From: JBBQUN01 sp963717115
Lineage (GTDB): Bacteria > Actinomycetota > Acidimicrobiia > Acidimicrobiales > SZUA-35
Reading direction: 5' to 3'
Assembly: GCA_963717115.1 (NCBI GenBank)
Contig: CAVQVO010000009.1
Span: 372,001 to 436,000, forward strand
Length of the DNA stretch: 64,000 bases
Shown: piece after piece, positions 17,101 to 26,227 of the stretch
How positions within the stretch are numbered: position 1 is the stretch's first letter
Layout: each line of letters begins with the position of its first letter
Notes under the pieces: generated by a model
Database searches by the model: none
What the model saw: only the letters and a program-made list of their open reading frames with translations
Told to the model about the DNA's origin: nothing
Position numbers and translations under genes: made by a program

Positions 17101-18066
17101 TCAGGTCGGTGCCGGGGGCAGCGAGGCGAGCGTGCGGGTCAACAATCGGATGGTCTCAGACGGCAACGACGGGGCCAGCCGATCGAGGGCGTCGGCCGGT
17201 TCGACGAGTTGGCCCAGGACGTGGCGACTGAACGAGCCGTCGTCGAACCAGGTGGCGAGGCTCGGCTCGCACGATCCGATGTCGAGCCACCCCTCGACGG
17301 CGCACCGGCGGATGCCTTCCCATCCGGTGATCGCCGCGTGCTCGGCGAGTCGATCGATGCAGAACGAGGCCAGATCGTCATCGAGTTCGCCGGCGTCGAG
17401 CTCGCGGGGGTCGATCCCCGGGTGCCAGGCCGCCACGTCGAGGGGGTCGGTGGCCGACGCGTCGGCGACCGCCGACAGCCAGGCGAGGAACCAGTACCCG
17501 TGCGGCCCCGTCGAGGGAGGGGGCGTCGGCAGGTCGAGGGCCCGCCGCATGGCATCGGGGATCGGACCGCACGAGGAGACGAACGGACGGATCGGGCCGG
17601 GTGCGCCCGAGGCGTCGAGGCCGACCAGCGAGGCGACCGCCGTGCCATCCCGCCAGATCACCTGGGCGATCCACACCGGTGCGCCCGGCGTGACCCCGCC
17701 GAGACGTTCGCCCGCCGGGTGCGGTGTGATGGACCCGGTGCCCGAGGTGTCGAGGACCCGGCCGGCCGCGAGCACGGCCAATCCCTCGACCCGGTGACGG
17801 GGGCGGGAACCGAGGAGCCGTTCGAGCGGATGCGACGACGCGAGGTCGTACACCTCGCCCTCGGTGGGCCCGAACAGCTCGACGACGCAGGGAACCCTGC
17901 GACGATCGAGCAGGCCGGCCACCAACGGGGGCAGATCCGGCGACGAGCCGCTCGGGATCCTCGATCGAACGGGTCGCTGCGGGCCCTTCGGGGGCCGGGA
18001 CGGGTCGGGTGGGAACGGGACGGGTCGGGTGGGGACGAGACGATGGGGGGTGGTTCGCTCGGACAT
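17101..18066 (-). CDS. Conserved hypothetical protein
   Basis: A 321-residue soluble protein without recognised motif. Its core runs from LPPLVAGLLDRRRVPCVVEL to the C-terminus, with GGVTPGAPVWIAQVIWRDGT and PHGYWFLAWLSAVADAS as the most structured stretches. The first 35 or so residues are Pro/Arg-rich and are encoded by a 20-bp direct repeat, so the true start may lie further in. It is divergent from purK across 237 bases that hold no other gene. Confidence 0.55.
   Translation of the reverse strand: MSERTTPHRLVPTRPVPFPPDPSRPPKGPQRPVRSRIPSGSSPDLPPLVAGLLDRRRVPCVVELFGPTEGEVYDLASSHPLERLLGSRPRHRVEGLAVLAAGRVLDTSGTGSITPHPAGERLGGVTPGAPVWIAQVIWRDGTAVASLVGLDASGAPGPIRPFVSSCGPIPDAMRRALDLPTPPPSTGPHGYWFLAWLSAVADASATDPLDVAAWHPGIDPRELDAGELDDDLASFCIDRLAEHAAITGWEGIRRCAVEGWLDIGSCEPSLATWFDDGSFSRHVLGQLVEPADALDRLAPSLPSETIRLLTRTLASLPPAPT
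17999..18038. repeat. 20-bp tandem direct repeat, G-triplet rich
   Basis: Two copies of a 20-base unit (17999-18018 and 18019-18038) differ at two or three bases. The plus strand carries a series of at least eight GGG runs from about 17992 to 18034 with 1-3 base loops, a potential G-quadruplex. It encodes a Pro/Arg-rich N-terminus on the minus strand. Confidence 0.7.
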
Positions 18067-18303
18067 GGCGCCTCCGGTGGGTACCCGCCGGCCCGTGATC
18101 GGGCAGGGCGGGCGTGTCGTCGGGAAGGAGGCCGGAGCCGTCGACGATCGGTGGTCGATCCGGACCGATCACGCACAGTCTCGTCGCGGGGTGTGACAGA
18201 CCACGACGACCGGCCCGCACGAGTCGCACGGTCGGGGCTCGTACCCCCCGGCCTCGGCCCCAGCGGCCAACGAGACGGCGGGCACCGTACTAGCCTCCTC
18301 TCC

Positions 18304-19449
18304 GTGGCCAACGACCTTCCCGCCCTCTACCGCCTCGGGATCGTCGGCGCCGGCCAGATCGCCCGGATGACCCACCAAGCTGCGGTGAAGCTCGGGATCA
18401 CACCCCGGCTCCTGGCCGAGGACTACGACGACTCGGCGGCGTTGGCGGCACCCGATGCGATGTTCGGGCATCCCGATGCGCTCCCCCTCTTCGCCGAGTC
18501 GTGCGAGGTCGTGACCTTCGAACACGAACGTCTCGACATCGGGCTCGTCGAACGGCTCGAGGCCGCCGGGGCCACCATTCGACCCGGCTCGAAGACCCTG
18601 CGTGCGGCGTTCGACAAGATCCATCAACGGCGACTCCTCCTCAACCGCGACTTCCCCATCCCGATCTTCGCCGAGTTGGGCAGCCCCGACGATCTGATCG
18701 ACTTCAGCGGTGTGTTCGATTGGCCCGTGGTCATCAAGTCGGTCCGAGCCGGCAAGGCGACCGAACGGGGCGTGTGGATCGTCGAGAACCAGGACGAGGC
18801 GTTGCGGGTCATGGCCGAACAGGCCGGCCGTCAGCTGATGCTCGAGAACTACCAACCGATCGTCACCGAACTGGTCGTGCTGGTGGTGCGACGCCCGGCG
18901 GGTCACGCCCGCAGCTACCCGGTCATCGAGATCGCCCACGTCGACGGCGTCTGCAAGGAGATGTGGGCCCCGGCCAACATCGGTCACGAGATCGCCATGC
19001 AGGCCCGCACGCTCGCCACGCGTCTGGCCGACGAACTCGGCACCGTCGGGGTCCTGGCCGTCGAGTTCTTCCTCACCAACGAGGGGCTGGTCATCAACGA
19101 GGTCGCCGCTCGGCCGCACAACGCCGGCCACCTCACGATCGAGGCCTGCCCCACCTCGCAGTTCGAGAACCACGTCCGGGCCGTCCTCGACCTCCCGCTC
19201 GGCCCGGCGTGGATGCACACACCGGCCGCGGCGACCGTCAACGTGATCGGGAACCTCGACGGCACCGACCCCGCCGACCACCTGGCCGAGGCACTCGCCA
19301 TCGAAGGCGCCCAGATCCACCTCTACGGCAAGCGACCGGTCCCGGGCTCCAAGCTCGGTCACGTCACCGCCGTGGGGCCCGATCGGGACCAGGCACGTGA
19401 CATGGCCCGTCGGGCCGAAGCAGCTCTCATGGGAAGGCGTCCCTGGTGA
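18304..19449 (+). CDS. purK: 5-(carboxyamino)imidazole ribonucleotide synthase
   Basis: A 381-residue ATP-grasp enzyme that converts AIR, bicarbonate and ATP to N5-CAIR in purine synthesis. It starts YRLGIVGAGQIARMTHQAAV. The ATP-grasp core is seen at FDWPVVIKSVRAGKATERGV and the metal/ATP site at GVLAVEFFLTNEGLVINEVA, followed by ARPHNAGHLTIEACPTSQFE. TAGCCT lies 7 bases before the GTG start. Its stop overlaps the upp start (GTGA), so purK and upp are translationally coupled. The partner purE is not in this window. Confidence 0.92.
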   Translation: MANDLPALYRLGIVGAGQIARMTHQAAVKLGITPRLLAEDYDDSAALAAPDAMFGHPDALPLFAESCEVVTFEHERLDIGLVERLEAAGATIRPGSKTLRAAFDKIHQRRLLLNRDFPIPIFAELGSPDDLIDFSGVFDWPVVIKSVRAGKATERGVWIVENQDEALRVMAEQAGRQLMLENYQPIVTELVVLVVRRPAGHARSYPVIEIAHVDGVCKEMWAPANIGHEIAMQARTLATRLADELGTVGVLAVEFFLTNEGLVINEVAARPHNAGHLTIEACPTSQFENHVRAVLDLPLGPAWMHTPAAATVNVIGNLDGTDPADHLAEALAIEGAQIHLYGKRPVPGSKLGHVTAVGPDRDQARDMARRAEAALMGRRPW

Positions 19450-20078
19450 CCAACCACCTCACCGTTCTCGATCATCCGCTGGTCGATCACAAGATGGCCC
19501 TGCTGCGCAGCAAGGACACCGAACCGCAGATGTTCCGGTCGCTCTGCCACGAGATCACGCTGCTGACCGCCTACGAGGCGCTGCGAGACCTCCCGACCGA
19601 GCGGGTGGCCGTCGAGACGCCGATCACGACCGCCGAGTGCCGGGTGCTCACCAAACCGGCACCGGCGGTGGTCGGCATCCTCCGAGCGGGCCTGATCATG
19701 GTCGAGGCGATCCTCACGCTGGTGCCGCACGCCGACGTCGGCCACCTCGGCATGTTCCGCGACCCCGACACCCACCGACCGGTCGAGTACTACAACAAAC
19801 TCCCCGCCGACATCGCCGAGCGCGAAGTGATCCTCGTCGATCCCATGTTGGCCACCGGCGGCAGCGCCGTCGCCGCGCTCGACGTGCTGCGCAAGGCGGG
19901 TTGTCGACGGGTGCGCCTGGTCTCGATCATCGGTTGTCCCGAGGGGGTCGAGGCCGTGCACACCGCCCACCCCGACGTGGCGATCACGCTGGCGGCGCTC
20001 GACGAGCGACTCAACGACCACGCCTACATCGTGCCGGGCCTCGGCGATGCCGGCGACCGCATCTACGGCACCAAGTGA
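19446..20078 (+). CDS. upp: Uracil phosphoribosyltransferase
   Basis: A 210-residue enzyme that makes UMP from uracil and PRPP. It has VLDHPLVDHKMALLRSKDTE at the start, PAVVGILRAGLIMVEAILTL, the PRPP-binding motif REVILVDPMLATGGSAVAAL, and the C-terminal uracil-site region YIVPGLGDAGDRIYGTK. Length is that of the family. The GTG overlaps the purK stop by four bases and cdd follows 10 bases later, giving a purine/pyrimidine operon purK-upp-cdd. Confidence 0.96.
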   Translation: MTNHLTVLDHPLVDHKMALLRSKDTEPQMFRSLCHEITLLTAYEALRDLPTERVAVETPITTAECRVLTKPAPAVVGILRAGLIMVEAILTLVPHADVGHLGMFRDPDTHRPVEYYNKLPADIAEREVILVDPMLATGGSAVAALDVLRKAGCRRVRLVSIIGCPEGVEAVHTAHPDVAITLAALDERLNDHAYIVPGLGDAGDRIYGTK

Positions 20079-20088
20079 GCGCCCGATC

Positions 20089-20493
20089 ATGAACTCGGCC
20101 GACCCGCTTCCCTGGGCCGAGCTCCGCGAGGCGGCGGTGGCGGCGGCGCAGCGGGCCTACGCCCCCTATTCGGGGTTCGGGGTCGGGGCCGCAGCGCTCG
20201 TCGACGACGGTCGGATCATCTCGGGCTGCAACGTCGAGAACGTCTCGTACGGTCTCACCCTGTGTGCCGAGTGCGGACTGGTGTCGGCGCTCCACGCCGG
20301 CGGCGGTGGGCGGCTCCGGGCCGTGGTCGTGGTGTCGCGGTCGGGCGAACCCTGCACACCCTGCGGACGCTGCCGCCAGCTCCTGGCCGAACACGCCGCC
20401 GACGGCTGTCTCGTCGATGCCACCGGCAGCCCCGAGACGATCGAGCAGCTGCTCCCCGGCGGCTTCACGACCGATCGGCTGGCCGAGGGCTGA
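20089..20493 (+). CDS. cdd: Cytidine deaminase
   Basis: A 134-residue zinc enzyme that deaminates cytidine and deoxycytidine to uridine forms. YAPYSGFGVGAAALVDDGRI and GCNVENVSYGLTLCAECGLV carry the first zinc Cys and the catalytic Glu region, here CAE. The second Cys pair is PCTPCGRCRQLL. In the family the sequence at the first site is CAE, so the site is intact. Its product uracil would be recycled by the upstream upp after phosphorolysis. Confidence 0.93.
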   Translation: MNSADPLPWAELREAAVAAAQRAYAPYSGFGVGAAALVDDGRIISGCNVENVSYGLTLCAECGLVSALHAGGGGRLRAVVVVSRSGEPCTPCGRCRQLLAEHAADGCLVDATGSPETIEQLLPGGFTTDRLAEG

Positions 20494-20517
20494 GCAGCGC
20501 CCCGGGCCGTCCCCCGA

Positions 20518-21216
20518 TCATCCCGACAGGCGATCGAGGGTCTCGGGCAGTTCCCGGATGGATTCGAGGACCGGATACGACAGCGACGGATCGGGGTCGT
20601 GCAGTTCGTGGGCCCACGTGACGTGATAGGGAACGTGCACCCCGGCGCCACCGATGCGGAGCACGGGCAGCACGTCGGAGGTCACCGAGTTCCCGACCAT
20701 CGCGAACCGGGGGGCCTCGACGCCGTACCGGCGCAGGACGCGCTGGTACTGATCGGGTCCCTTCTCGCTGAGGATCTCGACACCCTCGAACTCGTCGGCG
20801 AGGCCCGACTCGGCGATCTTGGATTCCTGGTGGAACAGGTCTCCCTTGGTGATCAGCACGAGCCGGTACCCGGCCGAGCGGAGCGTGTCGATCGTCTCGG
20901 GCACATGCGGGAGGAGCTCGACCGGATGGGCCAGCATCTCCTTGCCCCACCCGATGATCGTCTGGATCGTCGACGCATCGATCGCCCCGTGACTGGCCTC
21001 GATCGCCGTCTCGACCATCGACAGGGTGAAGCCCTTGATGCCGTAACCGAAGATGGCGAGGTTCGCCCGCTCCCGGGCGAGGAGCCGCTCGGCGGTCTCG
21101 GCCGGCTCGAGCCAGTGGCTGAGCAGGTCACGAAATCGACTCTCGGTGACGGCGAAATGGGTCTCGGAGTGCCAGAGCGTGTCGTCGGCATCGAGCCCGA
21201 TCACCTCGAAGGGCAT
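20518..21216 (-). CDS. HAD-superfamily hydrolase
   Basis: A 232-residue phosphatase-like protein. Motif I is VIGLDADDTLWHSE with the nucleophile Asp, motif II RLVLITKGD, motif III lysine in EILSEKGPDQY, and motif IV RFAMVGNSVTSDVLP. The cap helical domain lies between residues 20 and 100. Substrate unknown; its position between cdd and add suggests a nucleotide or sugar phosphate, but only by context. AGGAGG lies 5 bases before the chosen ATG, which makes this a leadered gene among many leaderless ones. Confidence 0.85.
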   Translation of the reverse strand: MPFEVIGLDADDTLWHSETHFAVTESRFRDLLSHWLEPAETAERLLARERANLAIFGYGIKGFTLSMVETAIEASHGAIDASTIQTIIGWGKEMLAHPVELLPHVPETIDTLRSAGYRLVLITKGDLFHQESKIAESGLADEFEGVEILSEKGPDQYQRVLRRYGVEAPRFAMVGNSVTSDVLPVLRIGGAGVHVPYHVTWAHELHDPDPSLSYPVLESIRELPETLDRLSG

Positions 21217-21302
21217 GACCACCTCCTGATCCGGTCGGGGCGGCCGGAGGCGCCCCGCCCCCTCCGCCCGTCGGACCCTACCCCTCCGCAGTATCCTTCG
21301 GT

Positions 21303-22382
21303 ATGGATGAACTCACCCGTGACGTGATCGCCAAGGCCCCCAAGGTCCTCCTGCACGATCACCTCGATGGCGGGATGCGTCCCCAGACCGTGATCGAACT
21401 GGCCGCCGAGACCGGCTACACCGATCTGCCGACGACCGACGTCGACGAACTCGCCCAGTGGGTCCGACGCGGCGCCGACCGCAACAAGCTCGAGCTCTAC
21501 CTCGAGACCTTCGCCCACACCGTCGGGGTGACCCAGACCGAGGAGGCCCTCGAACGGGCCGCTCGGGAAGCGGCCGAGGACCTCGCCGCCGACAACGTCG
21601 TGTACGCCGAGGTCCGCTTCGCCCCCGAGCAGCACATGCGCCAGGGCCTCGATCTCGATCAGGTGGTCGAAGCCAGCCTGCGCGGCTTCGCCGCCGGCGC
21701 CGCGGGCACCGACCTCACCATCGGGGTGATCTGTTCGGCCATGCGCCAGGAGGCCCGCAGCATGGACATCGCCGAGCTCGCCATCCGTCACCGCGACCAT
21801 GGTGTGGTCGGATTCGACATCGCAGGACCCGAAGCCGGGTTCCCGCCCACGCGCCATCTCGACGCCTTCCAGCTCTGCATGCGAGAGAACTTCCACATCA
21901 CCATCCACGCCGGCGAGGCGTTCGGCCTCCCGTCGATCCACGAGGCCCTCAGCTATTGCGGGGCCGAACGCCTCGGCCATGGCGTGCGGATCGTCGACGA
22001 CATCGCCGTCGACGACGACGGCAAGGCCACGCTCGGCCGGTTGGCCGCCTTCGTCCGAGACACCCGGGTCCCGCTCGAGATGTGTCCGACGTCGAATGTC
22101 AACACCGGGGCGGCCGCATCCATCGCCGACCACCCGATCGGTTTGCTGCGACGGCTCCGCTTCCGGGTCACCGTCAACACCGACAACCGCCTGATGAGCA
22201 ACGTCTCGCTGACCGACGAGTTCGTCAAGCTCCACGAGGCATTCGGGTACGGCCTCGACGACATGGAATGGCTCACGTTGAACGCCATGAAGAGCGCGTT
22301 CTGGCCGTTCGAGCAGCGGCTCCGCATCATCAACGAGATCATCAAGCCGCGTTACGCCGCGCTCCGGGCGGCGGCCCTCTGA
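21303..22382 (+). CDS. add: Adenosine deaminase
   Basis: A 359-residue zinc enzyme that converts adenosine to inosine. The HxH zinc motif is LLHDHLDGG near residue 16. Next come the substrate-site IAGPEAGFPPTRHLDAF, the zinc His and catalytic Glu in ITIHAGEAFGLPSI, GAERLGHGVRI, PLEMCPTSNVNTGA, and the Asp zinc ligand in VTVNTDNRLMSN. TATCCT lies 5 bases before the ATG. It is followed by a convergent gene after 16 bases. Confidence 0.93.
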   Translation: MDELTRDVIAKAPKVLLHDHLDGGMRPQTVIELAAETGYTDLPTTDVDELAQWVRRGADRNKLELYLETFAHTVGVTQTEEALERAAREAAEDLAADNVVYAEVRFAPEQHMRQGLDLDQVVEASLRGFAAGAAGTDLTIGVICSAMRQEARSMDIAELAIRHRDHGVVGFDIAGPEAGFPPTRHLDAFQLCMRENFHITIHAGEAFGLPSIHEALSYCGAERLGHGVRIVDDIAVDDDGKATLGRLAAFVRDTRVPLEMCPTSNVNTGAAASIADHPIGLLRRLRFRVTVNTDNRLMSNVSLTDEFVKLHEAFGYGLDDMEWLTLNAMKSAFWPFEQRLRIINEIIKPRYAALRAAAL

Positions 22383-22398
22383 TCCGGCGGGAAGGCCC

Positions 22399-22722
22399 TC
22401 AGCGGCCCGGGTCGGCGCTCGGGTCGAGACCGTGCCGGGCCCGGGTGACCTCGATCAGACGTTCGAGCTCGCCGACCTGGGCGTCGACCGACGCCAACTC
22501 GTCTTCGAGTTCGCCGACCCGATGACGCAGCGACGGGTCGGGTGGCGGGGCCAGTGTGGCCCGCAGGACCACGTCGTCGTCGAGTTCGATGCGTTCGATC
22601 GTTCGGGTCTCGGTGGTGACGACCCGGGGCTGTCGCCAGCGCCACTGGATCCAGCCCACGCCCAGACCGAGCAGGAACGCGGCGATCAGGGGCAACGCCA
22701 GTTCGGCAACCAGGAACGACAC
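22399..22722 (-). CDS. Small membrane protein with coiled coil
   Basis: A 107-residue protein with one N-terminal membrane segment (VAELALPLIAAFLLGLGVGW) and a cytoplasmic or periplasmic tail. The tail ends in a heptad-like helix (VGELEDELASVDAQVGELER). No family recognised. The GTG start is 5 bases after the stop of the upstream gene, so the two are very likely one operon. Confidence 0.6.
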   Translation of the reverse strand: MSFLVAELALPLIAAFLLGLGVGWIQWRWRQPRVVTTETRTIERIELDDDVVLRATLAPPPDPSLRHRVGELEDELASVDAQVGELERLIEVTRARHGLDPSADPGR

Positions 22723-22727
22723 GCCGA

Positions 22728-23165
22728 TCAGCCCGTTCGGCCGACGTCGAGTTCGACCGACGAGGCGCCGTCGACGGTGACGACGGCGCTCAATCGCGAG
22801 GCGGACCAACCGTCGGGGAGCGGGCCTCGGACCCGCCCGGATCGGGCGTCGAACTCGACCGAGTAGAGCGCCGGATCGAGACCGGCCGCGGCCAGGCGCT
22901 CCTCGACCCGATGTTCGAGTTCGGTCTCGACGCCCGATCGAGCCGACCCGATCAGGGCCACCAGGCCGGCGCCACCGAGGGCGAGGCCGAGCACGACCCG
23001 CAAGGCCACCGGAATCGGACGCCGACCCGCCGGATCGGCTCGGTGACCACGGGTGGTGGTCTCGATCTGGGTTCGCACCAGGGTCGCCGAACGACGCACC
23101 TCGGATGGAACGGCACCTGCGTCGGCCGACGCGGCGCCCGCGTCCGTCCTGCTCGTCGTCATCAT
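22728..23165 (-). CDS. Membrane protein with BON-like C-terminal domain
   Basis: A 145-residue protein: a polar N-terminus of about 50 residues, one membrane segment (IPVALRVVLGLALGGAGLVA), then an outside domain. In that domain LEHRVEERLAAAGLDPALYS and LSAVVTVDGASSVELDV look like a BON-type phospholipid-binding fold. GGGGAG lies 5 bases before the ATG. It pairs with the downstream coiled-coil membrane protein. Function unknown; an envelope role is inferred from the topology only. Confidence 0.55.
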   Translation of the reverse strand: MMTTSRTDAGAASADAGAVPSEVRRSATLVRTQIETTTRGHRADPAGRRPIPVALRVVLGLALGGAGLVALIGSARSGVETELEHRVEERLAAAGLDPALYSVEFDARSGRVRGPLPDGWSASRLSAVVTVDGASSVELDVGRTG

Positions 23166-23289
23166 GAACGCTCCCCGCCACGGTCACGATCCACCGGCGA
23201 TTCCCTCCGCATATCGACTCGATCGTAACGGGTTCGGCCCGGTGATCCGGGCGCGAATCGCCGGGCTTCGCGAGTAGTTTGTGCCCGTC

Positions 23290-24093
23290 GTGACGCTCCC
23301 CCCGCCTCCCACCGATGCCTCGGTCGACCGAACGGCCCCGGCCGTGGTGCTGAGGCAGTTGGTACGCCGATTCGGCGACAAGGTGGCCGTCGACCATCTC
23401 GACCTGATGGTGCCCCGGGGCACCTTCTTCGGGCTGGTGGGACCCAACGGTGCCGGGAAGTCGACCACGCTCAAGATCGCCACCGGTCTCCTCCGGCCCG
23501 ACGCCGGGACCGCCGAGGTCGACGGGATCGACGTCTGGACCGACCCGGCGGCGGTCAAGGCCCGGATCGGCGTCGTACCCGAGGACCTCCGTCTGTTCGA
23601 ACGACTGACCGGGCGCGAGATGCTCGAGTACGTCGCCCTGCTGCGCGGCCTCGATCGCCGGGAGGCCGAACGGCGGGCCGATCAGCTGCTCGAGACCCTC
23701 GACATGACCGAGGCGGCCGGTCGTCTCGTCCTCGACTACTCCTCGGGCATGCGCAAGAAGATCGCCCTCGGCGCGGCGATCCTGCACCGGCCGCGCGTGC
23801 TCTTCCTCGACGAACCCTTCGAATCGGTCGACCCGCTGTCGGTCCGGGTCCTCCGCGGCCTGCTCGAACGTCTGGTCGAAGGTGGGGCCACCGTGGTGTT
23901 CTCGAGCCACGTCATGGAGGTGGTCGAGCGGCTGTGCGACCACGTCGCCGTGCTCCACACCGGTCGCGTGGTCGCGACGGGCCCGACGGCGGTGTTGTGC
24001 GCGGGACGGCGACTCGAGGACGTGTTCGTCGACGCCGTCGGCGAACGACTCGACGGTCCGACGCTCGACTGGCTCGCCCCCAACTCGCCGTGA
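23290..24093 (+). CDS. ABC transporter ATP-binding protein
   Basis: A 267-residue ATPase. The Walker A motif is GLVGPNGAGKSTTLK, the Q-loop equivalent is GVVPEDLRLFERLTGREMLE, the signature motif is LDYSSGMRKKIALGAAIL, Walker B is RVLFLDEPFESVDPLS, and the switch His is in VVFSSHVMEVVERL. It belongs to the drug/ABC-2 exporter class. The last bases overlap the permease start (GTGA). I choose the GTG at 23290 because TAGTTT ends 9 bases before it; the GTG at 23281 touches that box. Confidence 0.92.
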   Translation: MTLPPPPTDASVDRTAPAVVLRQLVRRFGDKVAVDHLDLMVPRGTFFGLVGPNGAGKSTTLKIATGLLRPDAGTAEVDGIDVWTDPAAVKARIGVVPEDLRLFERLTGREMLEYVALLRGLDRREAERRADQLLETLDMTEAAGRLVLDYSSGMRKKIALGAAILHRPRVLFLDEPFESVDPLSVRVLRGLLERLVEGGATVVFSSHVMEVVERLCDHVAVLHTGRVVATGPTAVLCAGRRLEDVFVDAVGERLDGPTLDWLAPNSP

Positions 24094-25664
24094 TCGTCGT
24101 CTTCGCCCGGCTCAAGGCCCGTCTGCTCTGGAACGCGGTCCGGCACGGTCAAGGTCTCGGGCTCATCCTGTTCACCATCCTCGCGGCCATCGTGTCGGCG
24201 TCGGCCACGGTGAACGCCCGACTCGCCGGCGTCGACGACCTCGATCTCGCGCTGCCCCTCCTCGCCGTCGTCCTGGTCGCGACCTCGCTGCTCAGCCCCC
24301 TGCTCTTCGGTTCGACCGACGAGACCGTCGATACGACGCGCTTGGCGCTGTTCCCCCTCGACACCCGACGTCTGGCGGTGGGCATGGGGACCGCCGCCCT
24401 GGTCGGTCCGGGCCCGCTCGCGATGTTCGTACCCCTCGCCGCGGTCGCGACCCGTGCCCCGAACGCCGCCGGGATCGTCGTCGGCCTGGCTGCCGCGATC
24501 ACCCTGGTGGTCCTCGTGGCGATCCTGCCCAAACTGGTGATGACGGTGTTCGGTGCCCTCCTCCGCCGGCGTCGGAGCCGAGACATCGCGACGGTGGCCA
24601 GCAGCCTCGTCGTTGCGGCCGTCGCCATCGGCGGGCAGGCCGCCGTTGCCCTCGGCGGCGGCATCGAGCGGCGACACCTCGAGGTGGCTGCCGACGGGGC
24701 CCGGATCCTCCCCGTCGCGTGGCCGGCCGACGCGTTGACGCGCACCCTCGGCGGACAGATCCTGATCCCGGTCGGCCTGGTGGCGGCCTCGTGGCTCCTC
24801 ATCGCCTACCTCACCCTCAAATGGGCGGCGGTCCTCGAACGGTCCCTCGCCGACGTCGACGAGGGTGGAACTGCCGCCGACGTCGGCGGTCATCTGCTCG
24901 GCCGGGGAATCGGTCGCGGCGACGGCCGACCCCATGCCCTCTGGCCGGTGCTGGCCAAGGAACGTCGCTATCTCCGCCGCCACCCCCGCTACCGGGTCCA
25001 GGTGATCTCGCAGGCCATGGTGGTCATGATCGGCGGCGTACCCTTCCTCAGCGCCGTGCTCGACAAGCGCCCCGAGGCCGTGCTCCTCGGCTGCGTCCCG
25101 GGCCTGACGGCGGGTCTCACCGGAGCCAACCTGCTCGGACCCGACGGCCGCGCCCTGTGGGCCGAGGCGCTCGCGCTGCCCTCCCTGCGGACCCTGCTGC
25201 GCGGTCGGTCGCTCGTGTTCGCAACGATCGGCATCGCCGGCAGCGGCGTGGTCACCCTCGCCGCCGCGGCCTACACCGGGGGGTGGACGTACGTCGTGCC
25301 GGCCATGGCGGCGGGGTTCGCGATGTCGGTCACCGGAGCCGGGGTCGGAACGATCACCTCGACGCTGGCCGTGGTCCCCTACCCCGAGGAATCCAACCCC
25401 AATCCCTTCGCCAGCGGTCTGAGCGGAGGGGGTTGCGTGACGGGACTGATCTCGTTCACCGGTGTGCTGATCGGGCTCGTCGTTGCCGTTCCGATCCTCT
25501 ACGGCGTCGCGCAGGGCATCGACGGCGATCCGTGGCTGCTCGTCGCCATCACCCTGCTCGCACCGCCCTACGGCCTCGCCGTCTGGCTCCTGACCACCAC
25601 GTTGGCCGGCCGGCGAGTCGATCGAGCCCTCCCCCGAATCCTGACCGAGTTGGCCCGGGCGTGA
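24090..25664 (+). CDS. ABC-2 type transporter permease
   Basis: A 524-residue membrane protein with about 12 hydrophobic segments, for example LGLILFTILAAIVSASATV, LDLALPLLAVVLVATSLLS, GLISFTGVLIGLVVAVPILY and LLVAITLLAPPYGLAVWLLT. It forms the membrane part of the exporter with the preceding ATPase, to which it is coupled by a 4-base overlap. Substrate unknown. The segment PVLAKERRYLRRHPRYRVQV between the halves is the likely coupling region. Confidence 0.85.
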   Translation: MIVVFARLKARLLWNAVRHGQGLGLILFTILAAIVSASATVNARLAGVDDLDLALPLLAVVLVATSLLSPLLFGSTDETVDTTRLALFPLDTRRLAVGMGTAALVGPGPLAMFVPLAAVATRAPNAAGIVVGLAAAITLVVLVAILPKLVMTVFGALLRRRRSRDIATVASSLVVAAVAIGGQAAVALGGGIERRHLEVAADGARILPVAWPADALTRTLGGQILIPVGLVAASWLLIAYLTLKWAAVLERSLADVDEGGTAADVGGHLLGRGIGRGDGRPHALWPVLAKERRYLRRHPRYRVQVISQAMVVMIGGVPFLSAVLDKRPEAVLLGCVPGLTAGLTGANLLGPDGRALWAEALALPSLRTLLRGRSLVFATIGIAGSGVVTLAAAAYTGGWTYVVPAMAAGFAMSVTGAGVGTITSTLAVVPYPEESNPNPFASGLSGGGCVTGLISFTGVLIGLVVAVPILYGVAQGIDGDPWLLVAITLLAPPYGLAVWLLTTTLAGRRVDRALPRILTELARA

Positions 25665-25682
25665 CGGGTTCGGGCCGACCGT

Positions 25683-26222
25683 TCAGTTGAGTGAGGGGTC
25701 GGTCGGGAAGTGGGCGTACCAGGCGAGTTCGCCGCCGCTGCGGCGCAGGACCGTGGCCCAGGCATTGGCCGGGTCGGGGCGGAACACGTCGTCGACGATG
25801 GCCGGCACGATCCACCAGGCGCCGTTCGCCAACTCACCTTCGAGCTGGCCCCCTCCCCAGCCGGCATAGCCGGCGAAGATCCGGACCCGTTCGATCCCCG
25901 TCGCCTTGACCAGCGGGACCTGCTCACCGAGATCGATGCTGTGGAGGCCCAACACCAGGTCGCCCTCGGCGTGTGGCCCCCAGCCGAGGCTGATGAGGCT
26001 GTCCTGCTCGACCGGTCCGCCGTCGAAGATGACCGAGGGTTGGGTGACGGCGTCGGCCCAGGCCGGGAACGGCTCGGCCACCGCCAGACCCGTCGGGCGA
26101 TTGACGACGACACCCAGCGCACCTTCTTCGTTGTGCTCGAGCAGCAGCGTGAGCGTTCCATCGAAGTTCGGGTCGGCCTGTTCGGGGCGCGAGATCAGGA
26201 ACGAGCCGGCCAGGGACTGCAT
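25683..26222 (-). CDS. YqgE/AlgH-family (DUF179) protein
   Basis: A 179-residue protein of the YqgE/AlgH family. It opens MQSLAGSFLISRPEQADPNF. Family motifs are EEGALGVVVNRPTGL, VIFDGGPVEQDSLISLG and RIFAGYAGWGGGQLEGELAN. The biochemical role of this family is not settled. It begins 5 bases after the deoC stop, so deoC and this gene are probably co-transcribed. Confidence 0.9.
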   Translation of the reverse strand: MQSLAGSFLISRPEQADPNFDGTLTLLLEHNEEGALGVVVNRPTGLAVAEPFPAWADAVTQPSVIFDGGPVEQDSLISLGWGPHAEGDLVLGLHSIDLGEQVPLVKATGIERVRIFAGYAGWGGGQLEGELANGAWWIVPAIVDDVFRPDPANAWATVLRRSGGELAWYAHFPTDPSLN

Positions 26223-26227
26223 GTCGG

